The notes beneath the pieces are model-generated. The model did not search any database. It saw only the letters and a program-made list of their open reading frames with translations, and was not told where the DNA came from. A program made the translations under genes and the position numbers. A DNA stretch of 64,000 nucleotides from an uncultured Lachnospiraceae bacterium (lineage in GTDB: Bacteria > Bacillota > Clostridia > Lachnospirales > Lachnospiraceae), in NCBI GenBank assembly GCA_934394565.1, contig CAKRQV010000007.1, positions 62,001-126,000 of the forward strand, read 5' to 3'. Positions 1-8,596 of the stretch are shown here, piece after piece (positions within the stretch are counted from its first letter, which is position 1; each line of letters begins with the position of its first letter).

Positions 1-263
1 GCTGCCATAGCTGCGGAATGTGTCATACCGGAACATCCAATGGTCTCTACCAGAGCCTCTTCGATGATACCGTTCTTAACATTTAAAGACAGCTTGCAGG
101 CACCCTGCTGCGGAGCACACCAGCCCACACCATGTGTGAAACCGGAAATATCTTCGATTTTCTTTGCATGGACCCATTTGCCCTCTTCCGGAATAGGAGC
201 CGGCTCATGTTTTGCGCCCTTTGCTACAGGACACATCAGTTCAACTTCTTTTGTGTAGATCAT
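1..263 (-). CDS. Iron-sulfur cluster assembly scaffold-like protein, N-terminal part
   Basis: Only the first 87 codons are in the window; the rest lies beyond the left edge. The protein begins MIYTKEVELMCPVAKGAKHE and carries cysteines in VGWCAPQQGACK and ETIGCSG, the pattern of the IscU/NifU-like scaffold proteins that pair with GGGtGRT proteins in Lachnospiraceae. Such scaffolds are expected to hold nascent Fe-S clusters in the cytoplasm. The ATG is set by a GAAAGGAG ribosome binding site at 271-278, and a sigma-A promoter lies upstream. The family call is from recall of the N-terminus and is moderate because the C-terminus is unseen. Confidence 0.65.
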   Translation of the reverse strand, partial: MIYTKEVELMCPVAKGAKHEPAPIPEEGKWVHAKKIEDISGFTHGVGWCAPQQGACKLSLNVKNGIIEEALVETIGCSGMTHSAAMA

Positions 264-348
264 TGTTAAACTCCTTTCAACTATGTATTCAATATTGAAA
301 TAACAATTTCAGATACACACAGCCAGACATCCTGCGCATATCGCAATT

Positions 349-377
349 ATTATCGCATACAAACAGACTTTCGTCCA
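349..377 (-). promoter_or_regulatory. Sigma-A promoter of the Fe-S scaffold gene
   Basis: On the minus strand TGGACG is followed after 17 bases by GATAAT. The start codon lies about 85 bases downstream. Confidence 0.6.
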
Positions 378-480
378 GATAAAAGTTGCATTTCAGGGCA
401 ATTTTTTTGTACAGGTTTTACGGTTTTATCTGTTCTTTTTGTACAAAAGTGATAATCCCCGATGCTGCTTTCAAAGATAT

Positions 481-768
481 CTATGCTTCAACCGTGTAAG
501 AATTTAATTTTGCCGGACAGATCAGCAGCTTTTCGATCTGTGGAAAAATCGTTGTAAAGTGTTTAGAATGCAAATGCATATCCAAAATATCCTGATCCTG
601 CCATTTTTCCAGGAAGGCATAAATATTTCTGCCCTCACAGCAATGGATCAGCTCATAGCTGACATTTCCCTGCTCTTTTTTGGATTCTGCCACCAGCTGT
701 CCGGCCAGCTTGACAAATTCATCTGTCTTTTGCGGATTTACCAGACATTCTGCATAAATAACGATCAT
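481..768 (-). CDS. Antibiotic biosynthesis monooxygenase (ABM) family protein
   Basis: A 95-residue protein beginning MIVIYAECLVNPQKTDEF, with the usual ABM-fold pattern: a beta strand, a helix with ...LVAESKKEQGNVSYEL, then YAFLEKWQDQDILDMHLHSKHF. Relatives such as YgiN act as small dimeric cofactor-free quinol monooxygenases or heme-fold oxygenases, but many members have no known substrate. The start is the ATG behind AGGAGG at the 45th codon of a longer open frame; a TTGCAT-17-TATAAT promoter lies inside the upstream extension, so the longer frame is not coding. It is divergent from the TraX-like gene. Confidence 0.75.
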   Translation of the reverse strand: MIVIYAECLVNPQKTDEFVKLAGQLVAESKKEQGNVSYELIHCCEGRNIYAFLEKWQDQDILDMHLHSKHFTTIFPQIEKLLICPAKLNSYTVEA

Positions 769-852
769 ATCGACTCCTCCTGTCACCATCTTTTTTGCAT
801 TCTTTCCGGCAATTTTTCTTACCATTTGAATTGCAGACACACATATATATTT

Positions 853-881
853 ATTATACTCTGCTTTTACCATAAATGCAA
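853..881 (-). promoter_or_regulatory. Sigma-A promoter of the ABM-family gene
   Basis: TTGCAT, 17 bases, TATAAT on the minus strand. It overlaps the divergent TraX-like promoter region at 884-912. Confidence 0.65.
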
Positions 882-883
882 AC

Positions 884-912
884 TTTACAGCTTTATCCAT
901 TTTCGTTATACT
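884..912 (+). promoter_or_regulatory. Sigma-A promoter of the TraX-like gene
   Basis: TTTACA, 17 bases, TATACT on the plus strand, 33 bases before the start codon. It lies back to back with the minus-strand promoter at 853-881. Confidence 0.65.
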
Positions 913-945
913 TTGTTTAGTTTTAACGCATCAGGAGGCAATTTC

Positions 946-1698
946 ATGCAGATATCATGTATTCCCGACCATTTCCGTATACTGGACAGAGCTGCCTTAA
1001 AATGGATCGCCCTGATTTCCATGCTCATTGACCATACAGCCCTTGTCGTCCTTTTCTATGGCATCCTGTGTGGCAGCAACACCTTCACCACCACCTACAG
1101 TACTGCCCTGTACGGTCTGTATCGTCTTATGCGCTCCGTCGGCCGTATCGCCTTTCCCCTGTTCCTCTTCATGCTTGTACAGGGATTCAAATATACCCAC
1201 GACCGCAAATCCTACGGCAGACACCTGCTGATCTTTGCCCTGCTGTCCGAAATACCTTTTAACCTCACCGTTGGTCAGTCCCTGCTAAGCCCATACTACC
1301 AGAACGTCATGTGGACCCTCTTTTTCGGCTTTCTCATGATGTGCGCCCTCGAAAAACTGGAGCAGACCACCCTGCACCCCTTACTTCGCGCAGTCCTGTG
1401 CCTCCTCGTGATCGCCGCCACCGCCCTTATAGCCTTCCTCTGTAAAACTGACTACAGCTACAAAGGCATCCTCGCCCTCGCCCTGATGTACATCTTCCGC
1501 TACGACCGCAACCTGACCCTCCTCGCTACCGCCGTAGCCTTCTGCTGGGAACCCGCCGCCATTTTTAGTATAGTGCCCCTCGCCCTCTACAACGACCAGA
1601 AAGGCCACGCCCCCAAGAACCTCTTCTACTGGTTCTACCCCGTACACCTGCTCGTCCTCTACGCCATCGAACAGCTGCTCCTCCACCTGTCCTTTTAG
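946..1698 (+). CDS. TraX family integral membrane protein
   Basis: A 250-residue protein with about seven hydrophobic segments. The start ALKWIALISMLIDHTA and the following RSVGRIAFPLFLFMLVQGF are typical of the TraX family (named after the F-plasmid pilin N-acetyltransferase), as is the late FYWFYPVHLLVLYAI. In gut Firmicutes these are chromosomal proteins of unknown acyl acceptor, probably membrane acyltransferases. The ATG is chosen by AGGAGG seven bases upstream; an open frame continues upstream to 559 but overlaps the opposite-strand gene and both promoters. A large structured palindrome begins 10 bases after its stop. Confidence 0.8.
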   Translation: MQISCIPDHFRILDRAALKWIALISMLIDHTALVVLFYGILCGSNTFTTTYSTALYGLYRLMRSVGRIAFPLFLFMLVQGFKYTHDRKSYGRHLLIFALLSEIPFNLTVGQSLLSPYYQNVMWTLFFGFLMMCALEKLEQTTLHPLLRAVLCLLVIAATALIAFLCKTDYSYKGILALALMYIFRYDRNLTLLATAVAFCWEPAAIFSIVPLALYNDQKGHAPKNLFYWFYPVHLLVLYAIEQLLLHLSF

Positions 1699-1708
1699 CC
1701 AACACCCA

Positions 1709-1992
1709 GGACAGGTCATAGCGTGCAAGAGGCCCGTGGTCTGTGTATGCGTGGATTTCCGTAAAGCGAAGGCGTAATGGTTCTTAGTGCTCAAATGACC
1801 GGAATGTAAAGGCAGATGGTGCTCTCCAAAGCACCATCTGAAGTCGCTTTGAGCAGTATTTTCATCAGAAAATACTGCGAATGCGACTGATCCTTTACAT
1901 TCCGGCCATTTGAGCACTTAGAACCATCGCCTAAGCGTCCGGAAATCCATGCATACACAGGCCACGGGCCTCTTTCATGCTATGATCTGTCC
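1709..1992 (+). repeat. Large structured palindromic element, family A copy 1
   Basis: The element fills the gap between the convergent TraX-like gene and the transferase gene. Outer arms 1709-1760 and 1941-1992 pair over 52 positions with five differences. Inside are a second stem (about 1762-1786 with 1918-1939), a 26-bp stem (1787-1812 with 1892-1917), a hairpin at 1813-1840, and a hairpin at 1842-1888 whose apex is TTTTC-ATCA-GAAAA. The skeleton TAAAGCGA, CTTAGAAC, AGTCGCTTTGAGC and CGAATGCGACTGAT recurs in copy 2 at 10164-10426, while the arms are unrelated. No coding potential or U-tract was seen. The strand given is the sense of the skeleton, which matches the TraX-like gene. Confidence 0.85.
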
Positions 1993-1997
1993 GTCAC

Positions 1998-2663
1998 TTA
2001 TCTCTTCTCTACAATATCATCCATCTTCTTCACAATAGAATCCGACGGCACAACTCCCCGAACCGGCGTCAACGGATAAATATTCGAATTCCGCCCAATC
2101 ACCGTCCCCGGATTCAACACACTGTTGCAACCAACCTCCACATGGTCTCCCAGCATAGCCCCAAACTTCTTGAGCCCTGTCTCCCACGTCTTTTCAGATC
2201 CTTTCACAACCACCAGCTTCTTATCTGACTTCACATTTGACGTAATCGATCCCGCTCCCATATGTGCCTTGTATCCTAAAATAGAATCACCCACATAATT
2301 ATAATGCGGCACCTGCACATTATTGAAAAGGATCACATTTTTAAGCTCTGTAGAATTACCAACCACACAATGGCATCCCACCAGCGCCTTTCCACGGATA
2401 AACGCCCCCGGGCGAACCTCCGTATCCTCGCCGATGATCACCGGACCCGTGATTGAAGCCGTCGGTGCGATCTTCGCTGAACGTGCGATCCAGATATTCT
2501 CGCCACGCTGCTCATATACATCCGGATCCAGCGTCTTACCAAGCTCCACGATCAGATCTCCGATCCCAGGCAGCATTTCCCATGGATATGTCAGTTTTCC
2601 CAGAGCTTCTCCTGCCATTGTCTGTGTCAGATCATACAGATCCGCAATCTTTACACTTTCCAT
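1998..2663 (-). CDS. Left-handed beta-helix transferase (GlmU C-terminal-like)
   Basis: A 221-residue protein. After a short N-terminal region (about residues 1-60) come hexapeptide repeats of the left-handed beta-helix type: ITGPVIIGEDTEVRPGAFIRG, LVGCHCVVGNSTELKN, LGDHVEVGCNSVLNPGTVIG. This resembles the acetyltransferase half of GlmU without the uridylyltransferase half, and such proteins are often named UDP-N-acetylglucosamine pyrophosphorylase by homology. The acceptor substrate cannot be read from sequence. The start follows GGAAAGGAGC. A 7-bp hairpin (2680-2704) lies just before the ribosome binding site. The gene converges on the TraX-like gene across the palindromic element. Confidence 0.7.
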   Translation of the reverse strand: MESVKIADLYDLTQTMAGEALGKLTYPWEMLPGIGDLIVELGKTLDPDVYEQRGENIWIARSAKIAPTASITGPVIIGEDTEVRPGAFIRGKALVGCHCVVGNSTELKNVILFNNVQVPHYNYVGDSILGYKAHMGAGSITSNVKSDKKLVVVKGSEKTWETGLKKFGAMLGDHVEVGCNSVLNPGTVIGRNSNIYPLTPVRGVVPSDSIVKKMDDIVEKR

Positions 2664-2767
2664 ATGTTTGCTCCTTTCCGGTCAGACCATTATTTCTTCT
2701 GACCTGTGCTGTGAGCACTTTTCATTTTTTCTTATTGTATATCTTCTTCGCTGTTTCTTACAATAGT

Positions 2768-4819
2768 TTATGTATTTTCTTTTGCCTTAGCAGAGGTCTT
2801 CGCCGCTGTTTTTTTTGCAGTACCGGCCTTTGCTGCTGTTTTCGGCTTTGCTTTATAAAACTGTGCACAATAGTCGTAATACTGTCTGAGACTGTACTGA
2901 TTATGCAGCTTCATCACTCCATCTGTACGGCTCTTGATGAAATTTTCCAGCTTTGTCATGTATTCTTCCTGCTGTATCGTACCTTCTGCCACATACGTCA
3001 GCCCTTTTTCCCAGCTGGCCGTAAGCTCCGGATTTAACAGGGAGCGGATGGAAGAAGCTACAACATCATGGATCATCTCACCCAGCAGCGTCGGCGTAAT
3101 GATCTGCGTCTTTTTATTCAGATCGATATATTTGATATTTACAAGCTTTTTCAGGATTTCTGCCCGGGTCGCACTTGTTCCGATACCACTGCCCTTGATC
3201 TGCTCTCTGAGCTCTTCATCCTCGATCAGCTGACCGGCATTTTCCATAGCCAGGATCATGGAACCGGAATTGTACCGCTTCGGCGGAGACGTTTCGCCCT
3301 CTTTGATCTCATAGCCACCAACCTGCAGGCGCACACCCTTTTTCAGTCCGGCCAGAAGATGTACATCTAACTGCGGTTCATCTGTTTTATTCTGAGTCTT
3401 TTCTTTGACCGCTACTGTCAGATATCCCTTTTCCATCAGTACACGGCTGCCCGCGAAAAAGGATTCCTGTCCGATGCGAGCCGTCATGGAAATTTTCTGA
3501 TAAACTGCCGGCCCATAAAAAATGCTTAAAAAACGGCGGACAATGACCTCATACACCTTCTGGTTTCTCTCAGAAACACTGCGCAGTGCCGCAAGTCCCT
3601 GTCCGGTCGGAATGATCGCATAATGATCTGTGATCTGCTTGTCATTGGTGTAGCGGGTTTTCCCAATCCCTTTATAGCTGCCTTTTTCCAGAATATCAAC
3701 GGCGAAAGCCTGACAGGGGGCAAAACGGGTCAGACCCTGCAAATTTCTGTGGATTTCCTTTGCTACAGCACTTGACAGTACACGTGCATCGGTTCGGGGA
3801 TATGTGACCAGTTTCTTTTCATACAGTTCCTGTACGGTTTTCAGAGTCTCATCCGGACTGATCTTGAACATCCGGGAACAGTCATTTTGCAATTCGGCCA
3901 GATTGTACAGAAGCGGTGGATTTTTCTTTTCCTGTTTTTTCTCCAGGAATACAATCTCTGCTTCCTGTGGCTTGATCTGTTTTACTGTATCGATCAGATG
4001 CTGTGCCTCTTTTTTCTCTTTGAAGCCGTTTTCTTTATACAGTGCCGGATGGTTGTAATAGGCACTCTTTGGAGTTACACGCCATTCAGCCTCCAGCTTT
4101 TTCCCCTCGGGCAGGTTTAAGCCCGCCAGAACACGGTAAAACGGGGTTTTGACGAAGGTACGGATCTCCCGCTCTCTTTTGACAACCATGCCAAGTACGC
4201 AGGTCATGACACGACCGACAGAGATCACCTGATAGCGGTTGCCGAGATAACTGGCCACAGAGTTTCCGTAGCGTAGAGTCAGGAGGCGGGAAAAATTGAT
4301 GCCCATGAGGTAATCTTCTTTGGCGCGTAAAAAAGCTGCATCTGCCAGATGATCGTAAGCAGAGGCATCTTTTGCCTCTCGGATGCCCCGGAGGATTTCT
4401 TCTTCGGTCTGGGAGTCGATCCAGACACGGCGGCGTTCTTTGTCTTTGACGCCGGCCATCATTTCAACGAGGCGGTAGATGTATTCTCCTTCTCGTCCGG
4501 AGTCGGTGCAGATGTAGATGGTAGAGACATCTTCACGGTTCAGGAGACCGGCGACGATGCGGTACTGTTTTTCTACATCGGGGATAACTTCGTATTTGAA
4601 GGTTTCGGGGAGGAAGGGTAATGTCTCCAGGCTCCAGCGTTTGAAGCGTTCGTCGTATTTCTCCGGGTAACTCATGGTGATCAGATGCCCTACGCACCAG
4701 GTAACCACGGACTCTTCACTCTCCAGGTAACCGTCGCGACGTGAGAAGGATTGTTTCAGTGCTTTGGCAAACTCCTGGGCTACACTTGGTTTTTCGGCGA
4801 TAAATAAGGATTTTGACAT
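2768..4819 (-). CDS. topB: DNA topoisomerase III
   Basis: A 683-residue type IA topoisomerase that relaxes or decatenates DNA by passing strands through a single-strand break. The TOPRIM domain starts MSKSLFIAEKPSVAQEFAKAL; the active-site tyrosine lies in KLVTYPRTDAR. The C-terminus is a Lys/Ala-rich tail (KAKPKTAAKAGTAKKTAAKT) that likely binds DNA. I start it at 4819 because the family begins at MSKSL. The open frame continues to 4903, but those 28 codons run into the left arm of a foldback (4847-5061). The ribosome binding site AGAAAG is weak. Confidence 0.92.
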   Translation of the reverse strand: MSKSLFIAEKPSVAQEFAKALKQSFSRRDGYLESEESVVTWCVGHLITMSYPEKYDERFKRWSLETLPFLPETFKYEVIPDVEKQYRIVAGLLNREDVSTIYICTDSGREGEYIYRLVEMMAGVKDKERRRVWIDSQTEEEILRGIREAKDASAYDHLADAAFLRAKEDYLMGINFSRLLTLRYGNSVASYLGNRYQVISVGRVMTCVLGMVVKREREIRTFVKTPFYRVLAGLNLPEGKKLEAEWRVTPKSAYYNHPALYKENGFKEKKEAQHLIDTVKQIKPQEAEIVFLEKKQEKKNPPLLYNLAELQNDCSRMFKISPDETLKTVQELYEKKLVTYPRTDARVLSSAVAKEIHRNLQGLTRFAPCQAFAVDILEKGSYKGIGKTRYTNDKQITDHYAIIPTGQGLAALRSVSERNQKVYEVIVRRFLSIFYGPAVYQKISMTARIGQESFFAGSRVLMEKGYLTVAVKEKTQNKTDEPQLDVHLLAGLKKGVRLQVGGYEIKEGETSPPKRYNSGSMILAMENAGQLIEDEELREQIKGSGIGTSATRAEILKKLVNIKYIDLNKKTQIITPTLLGEMIHDVVASSIRSLLNPELTASWEKGLTYVAEGTIQQEEYMTKLENFIKSRTDGVMKLHNQYSLRQYYDYCAQFYKAKPKTAAKAGTAKKTAAKTSAKAKENT

Positions 4820-4846
4820 AAAAAATCGCTTTCTTGTAGGTAGTGA

Positions 4847-5061
4847 ACGGATTGTCATGTCCGGCCGGGGAAGGGGTACTGCTCTTTCCTCAAACAAGTG
4901 CAACGCCCTGCCGAGCTAAATGCTAACTGCGACTAACGCGCTCAGGAATGCCTTCGCGCGCAAGTCTTCGTAAGCATTGGATCTCGTCAGGGCTAAAGGC
5001 GCACTTTGAATCGTTTGAGGAAAGAGCAGTACCCCTTCCCCGACCGGACACGACAATCCGT
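4847..5061 (-). repeat. Large foldback element (family B) between asd and topB
   Basis: Arms of 49 bases (4847-4895 and 5013-5061) are complementary with two differences, both G-U wobbles if the RNA is read on the minus strand. Inside are further stems: AAGTGC with GCACTT, a GCCCTG/CAGGGC stem, and a central hairpin from AATGCTTACG to GTTAGCATT with GCGCGC/GCGCGT pairs around the loop GAAGGCATTCCTGA. The architecture resembles the elements at 1709-1992 and 10164-10426, but the core sequence differs. It ends 27 bases before the topB start, so it would form the topB leader if transcribed from asd. Confidence 0.8.
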
Positions 5062-5093
5062 AATTTACGTTATTGAATTAAATACATATTTTA

Positions 5094-6179
5094 TTACTTT
5101 GCCTGGATATATCCCTTGGCTTTGAGAGTCTCGGCACAGAGTACGGCTCCACCGGCGGCACCGCGGACGGTGTTGTGGGAGAGGCCGACGAACTTCCAGT
5201 CATAGACTTTGTCTTCACGGATACGGCCTACGGAAATGCCCATGCCGTTTTCATAGTTGACGTCTAAGCTTACCTGCGGACGGTTGTCTTCTTCAAGGTA
5301 CTGGATGAACTGCTTCGGTGCGCTCGGAAGATCAAGTTCCTGCGGCAGGCCTTTGAAGTTGACGAGCTTTTCAATCAGCTGTTCTTTGGTCGGTTTTTTC
5401 CTGAATTTAACAAATACAGCAGCGGTATGGCCGTTTAATACCGGCACACGGATACACTGGCAGGTGATGACCGGTGTTGTAGCCGGTACGATCACGCCGT
5501 CCTTGATCTCGCCCCAGATACGCAGCGGTTCCATTTCGGATTTTTCTTCTTCACCGCCGATATATGGGATGATGTTGCCTTCCATTTCCGGCCAGTCTTT
5601 GAATGTCTTTCCTGCACCGGAGATTGCCTGGTATGTGGTGGCTACAACTTCGTACGGTTCAAACTCTTTCCATGCAGTCAGTACCGGAGCGTAGCTCTGG
5701 ATGGAACAGTTTGGCTTAACAGCTACGAAACCTCTCTTGGTTCCGAGACGTTTTTTCTGGAATTCGATGACGTCAAAGTGCTGCGGATTGATTTCCGGAA
5801 CAACCATCGGTACATCCGGTGTCCAGCGGTGTGCGCTGTTGTTGGATACAACCGGTGTCTCTGTCTTTGCATAGGCTTCCTCGATGGCTTTGATCTCATC
5901 TTTTGACATATCTACAGCAGAGAATACAAAATCAACCTCGCTGGCCACAGCCTCTACCTCGTTGACATTTTTAACGATCAGTTTTTTGACACCTTCCGGC
6001 ATCGGAGTGTCCATTTTCCATCTGCCGCCAATCGCCTCTTCGTAAGTCTTTCCTGCACTTCTCGGACTGGCTGCTACTGTTGTAACCTCAAACCACGGAT
6101 GGTTTTCCAGAAGAGAGATAAATCTCTGGCCAACCATACCTGTTGCACCTAAAATACCAACACGTAATTTCTCGTTCAT
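5094..6179 (-). CDS. asd: Aspartate-semialdehyde dehydrogenase
   Basis: A 361-residue NADPH-dependent enzyme that reduces aspartyl phosphate to aspartate semialdehyde for lysine, threonine and methionine. The Rossmann start is RVGILGATGMVGQRF and the catalytic cysteine is in VAVKPNCSIQSY. Length and motif fit the archaeal/fungal-type ASADH rather than the shorter classical bacterial form. The ATG follows GAAGGAG. It starts only three bases after the argH stop, so the two are probably co-transcribed from the argH promoter. Confidence 0.92.
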   Translation of the reverse strand: MNEKLRVGILGATGMVGQRFISLLENHPWFEVTTVAASPRSAGKTYEEAIGGRWKMDTPMPEGVKKLIVKNVNEVEAVASEVDFVFSAVDMSKDEIKAIEEAYAKTETPVVSNNSAHRWTPDVPMVVPEINPQHFDVIEFQKKRLGTKRGFVAVKPNCSIQSYAPVLTAWKEFEPYEVVATTYQAISGAGKTFKDWPEMEGNIIPYIGGEEEKSEMEPLRIWGEIKDGVIVPATTPVITCQCIRVPVLNGHTAAVFVKFRKKPTKEQLIEKLVNFKGLPQELDLPSAPKQFIQYLEEDNRPQVSLDVNYENGMGISVGRIREDKVYDWKFVGLSHNTVRGAAGGAVLCAETLKAKGYIQAK

Positions 6180-6182
6180 TTT

Positions 6183-7565
6183 TTATTCTCCTTCGTTTAA
6201 ATACTTTTTATTGGCTTCGACGACCGTTTTCATCACACTTGATCCCGGTGCACCGATTGTCGTACGTTTTTCAACACATGTTTTCAGACTGATGGCATCA
6301 TAAATATCTTCTTTGAATACCGGACTGATCTTCTGGTACTCTTCGAGGGTCATATCATCCAGAGCGATATTTTTGTCGATACAATACAGTACCAGCTGAC
6401 CTACAATACCATGGGCATCTCTGAACGGAACACCATTCTTTACGAGATAATCTGCAGCGTCTGTGGCATTGGTAAATCCCTGTTTTGCACTGGCTTCCAT
6501 GCGGTCTTTGTTGAACTGCATAGTATCGATCATGCCGGTAAACAGACGGACACAGCCCTTGACCGTATCAATCGCGTCAAAGGTAAACTCCTTGTCTTCC
6601 TGCATGTCTTTATTATAAGCTAACGGCAGTCCTTTCATAGTAGTCAGGATCTGCATCAGTGCACCGTATACACGGCCTGTCTTTCCTCTGACGAGCTCAG
6701 CGATGTCCGGATTTTTCTTCTGTGGCATGATACTGGATCCGGTACTGTAGGCATCATCAATCTCAACAAAACGGTATTCATTGGAGTTCCAGATGATGAT
6801 CTCCTCGGAGAAACGGCTTAAATGCATCATGATCGTTGACAGTGCAGACAGAAATTCAATCACATAATCGCGGTCAGAAACACCGTCCATACTGTTGAGA
6901 GTCGGACCGTAAAATCCCATGATATTTGCAGAATATTCACGATCCAGCGGATATGTCGTACCGGCCAGAGCACCACTGCCCAGCGGACAGTAGTTCATAC
7001 GTTCGAAAATGTCGCTCATACGGCTTCTGTCTCGTTTGAACATTTCAAAATAAGCACCGAAATGATGCGCCAGTGTGACCGGCTGCGCTTTCTGTAAATG
7101 GGTAAATCCCGGCATATAGGTTTCAAGGTTTTCTTCCATGATACGATTGATGACGGTCAGAAGCTCTTTTAACTCTGCGTCGATTTCATGGATCTCATCC
7201 CGCACATACAGACGCATATCCAGTGCCACCTGGTCATTACGGCTGCGGCCGGTATGCAGCTTTTTGCCGACATCACCGATTCGATCGATGAGGTTGGCTT
7301 CTACAAAGCTGTGAATATCTTCATATTCTTCGGTAATCTGTAAGGTTCCATTTTCAACATCGCGTACGATGCTGTCGAGGCCACCGATGATCTCGAGTTT
7401 TTCTTCCATGGTCAGAATACCCTGCTTGGCCAGCATTGTTACATGTGCCTTGCTGCCACGGATATCCTGGGCAAAAAATTTCTGGTCAAATCCTATGGAC
7501 GCATTAAAATTATAGACCAGCTTGTCGGTCTCTTTTGTGAAACGTCCGCCCCATAACTGTGCCAC
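6183..7565 (-). CDS. argH: Argininosuccinate lyase
   Basis: A 460-residue cytoplasmic enzyme that splits argininosuccinate to arginine and fumarate. The fumarase-superfamily signature is present as GSSIMPQKKNPD, and the N-terminus reads VAQLWGGRFTKETD. I choose the GTG at 7565 because it gives the usual ArgH N-terminus and length; an ATG 24 codons upstream would add a region with no family match. An AGAGGA ribosome binding site precedes the GTG. The leader holds a GCATCTG hairpin at 7634-7652. The gene heads the argH-asd unit. Confidence 0.92.
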   Translation of the reverse strand: MAQLWGGRFTKETDKLVYNFNASIGFDQKFFAQDIRGSKAHVTMLAKQGILTMEEKLEIIGGLDSIVRDVENGTLQITEEYEDIHSFVEANLIDRIGDVGKKLHTGRSRNDQVALDMRLYVRDEIHEIDAELKELLTVINRIMEENLETYMPGFTHLQKAQPVTLAHHFGAYFEMFKRDRSRMSDIFERMNYCPLGSGALAGTTYPLDREYSANIMGFYGPTLNSMDGVSDRDYVIEFLSALSTIMMHLSRFSEEIIIWNSNEYRFVEIDDAYSTGSSIMPQKKNPDIAELVRGKTGRVYGALMQILTTMKGLPLAYNKDMQEDKEFTFDAIDTVKGCVRLFTGMIDTMQFNKDRMEASAKQGFTNATDAADYLVKNGVPFRDAHGIVGQLVLYCIDKNIALDDMTLEEYQKISPVFKEDIYDAISLKTCVEKRTTIGAPGSSVMKTVVEANKKYLNEGE

Positions 7566-7735
7566 TTCTCTTATTCCTCTTTTCTTGTAAAATCGTAACT
7601 GTCCAGTATATGTACAGATATGATACAATTTTTGCATCTGCTTTTCAGATGCGTGTCTGCACCTCTGTTACACTTTTTATGCCGTCAAAAATAAGTGTTT
7701 CCGGCAATCCTGAATACTTACGAAAAGTCTTTTAT

Positions 7736-7764
7736 ATACTAACATTACGTAAAACATATTGCAA
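7736..7764 (-). promoter_or_regulatory. Sigma-A promoter of argH-asd
   Basis: TTGCAA, 17 bases, TAGTAT on the minus strand. The transcript would have a leader of roughly 160 bases. No clear ArgR box was recognised. Confidence 0.65.
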
Positions 7765-7804
7765 GCGGATTTCTGTCCTGTTTTTCATGCATCACGCTAA
7801 AGTG

Positions 7805-8455
7805 TTAAATTTCCCTGTTTTCTTTCTCCTGTTTCTGCCGTTCTCTCTCCTGTTTTGAAAACACACAGCCACAGTAATCCTGTCGGTACAGATGATAAGT
7901 ATGGGACAGTTCGATAGAGCGTTTATAGCCGTTTTTCTTTTTGAAATCCGACAGAAGATACGGTGTCTCATAAATGCCGGAAAGCTCCTGTCCGATCTCA
8001 TTAAGCTTCTGTGCATTTTTCAGCGGGCTGATTGACAGGGTCGTGGTGAAATAGTCAAATCCACCTTCTTTTGCGATTCTCGCAGCCTCGGTAAGGCGCA
8101 GGCGGTAGCAGGCAAAGCAGCGTGCACCACCCTCCGGGATATTTTCCATACCTTTGGCCATAGCATAAAATTTCTCCGGTTCATACACACCGTCGATCAC
8201 CTGCACGGGATACCTGGCAGGAAGTTCTCTGACCAGCCGATGCAGTTCTTCCACCCTTTTTCCATATTCTTCGATCGGGGAAATATTCGGATTATAAAAT
8301 AATATGGTAATGTGAAAATGGGAAGCCAGATATTCCAGTACATAGCTGCTGCATGGTGCACAGCAGGCATGCAGCAAAAGTGTCGGGACTCTGCCCTCTT
8401 TTTCAAACATATCCAGCAGCTTTTCGAGTTCTCGCTGATAATTGATGTTTTGCAT
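7805..8455 (-). CDS. queH: Epoxyqueuosine reductase QueH
   Basis: A 216-residue DUF208-family enzyme that carries out the last step of queuosine tRNA modification without cobalamin. It shows the adjacent-cysteine motif LLHACCAPCSSY near the N-terminus, ARCFACYRLRL, and YCGCVFSKQE near the C-terminus; these cysteines bind the Fe-S cluster and a second metal in studied members. I start at MQNINYQ because GGAG lies 10 bases upstream; the longer open frame to 8518 has no such site. It is divergent from the ABC transporter genes. Confidence 0.9.
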   Translation of the reverse strand: MQNINYQRELEKLLDMFEKEGRVPTLLLHACCAPCSSYVLEYLASHFHITILFYNPNISPIEEYGKRVEELHRLVRELPARYPVQVIDGVYEPEKFYAMAKGMENIPEGGARCFACYRLRLTEAARIAKEGGFDYFTTTLSISPLKNAQKLNEIGQELSGIYETPYLLSDFKKKNGYKRSIELSHTYHLYRQDYCGCVFSKQERERQKQEKENREI

Positions 8456-8596
8456 TCTTTGTTTTCTCCATATCAAATCCACCAGATGCACATATAGTAT
8501 ATAAACAGAGGAATTCATGGCTTCGGATTTTTGGACACTGATTTTCCGGAGATATCCTGTCTTTCTTCTGCAAATTTTGTCACATGAGGTAGTCGT

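Noticed and set aside
559..945. Long open frame upstream of the TraX-like gene
   Set aside because: It overlaps the opposite-strand ABM gene and two promoters, and the strong ribosome binding site is at 931-937.
1709..1992. Rho-independent terminator as the sole explanation of the palindrome
   Set aside because: No U-tract follows on either strand, and the conserved internal blocks and junction are far more complex than a terminator.
4820..4903. N-terminal extension of topB
   Set aside because: The extra residues come from the arm of a palindromic element and have no match to the family.
7565..7735. Riboswitch or T-box in the argH leader
   Set aside because: Only a short GCATCTG hairpin is visible; no T-box or known riboswitch consensus.
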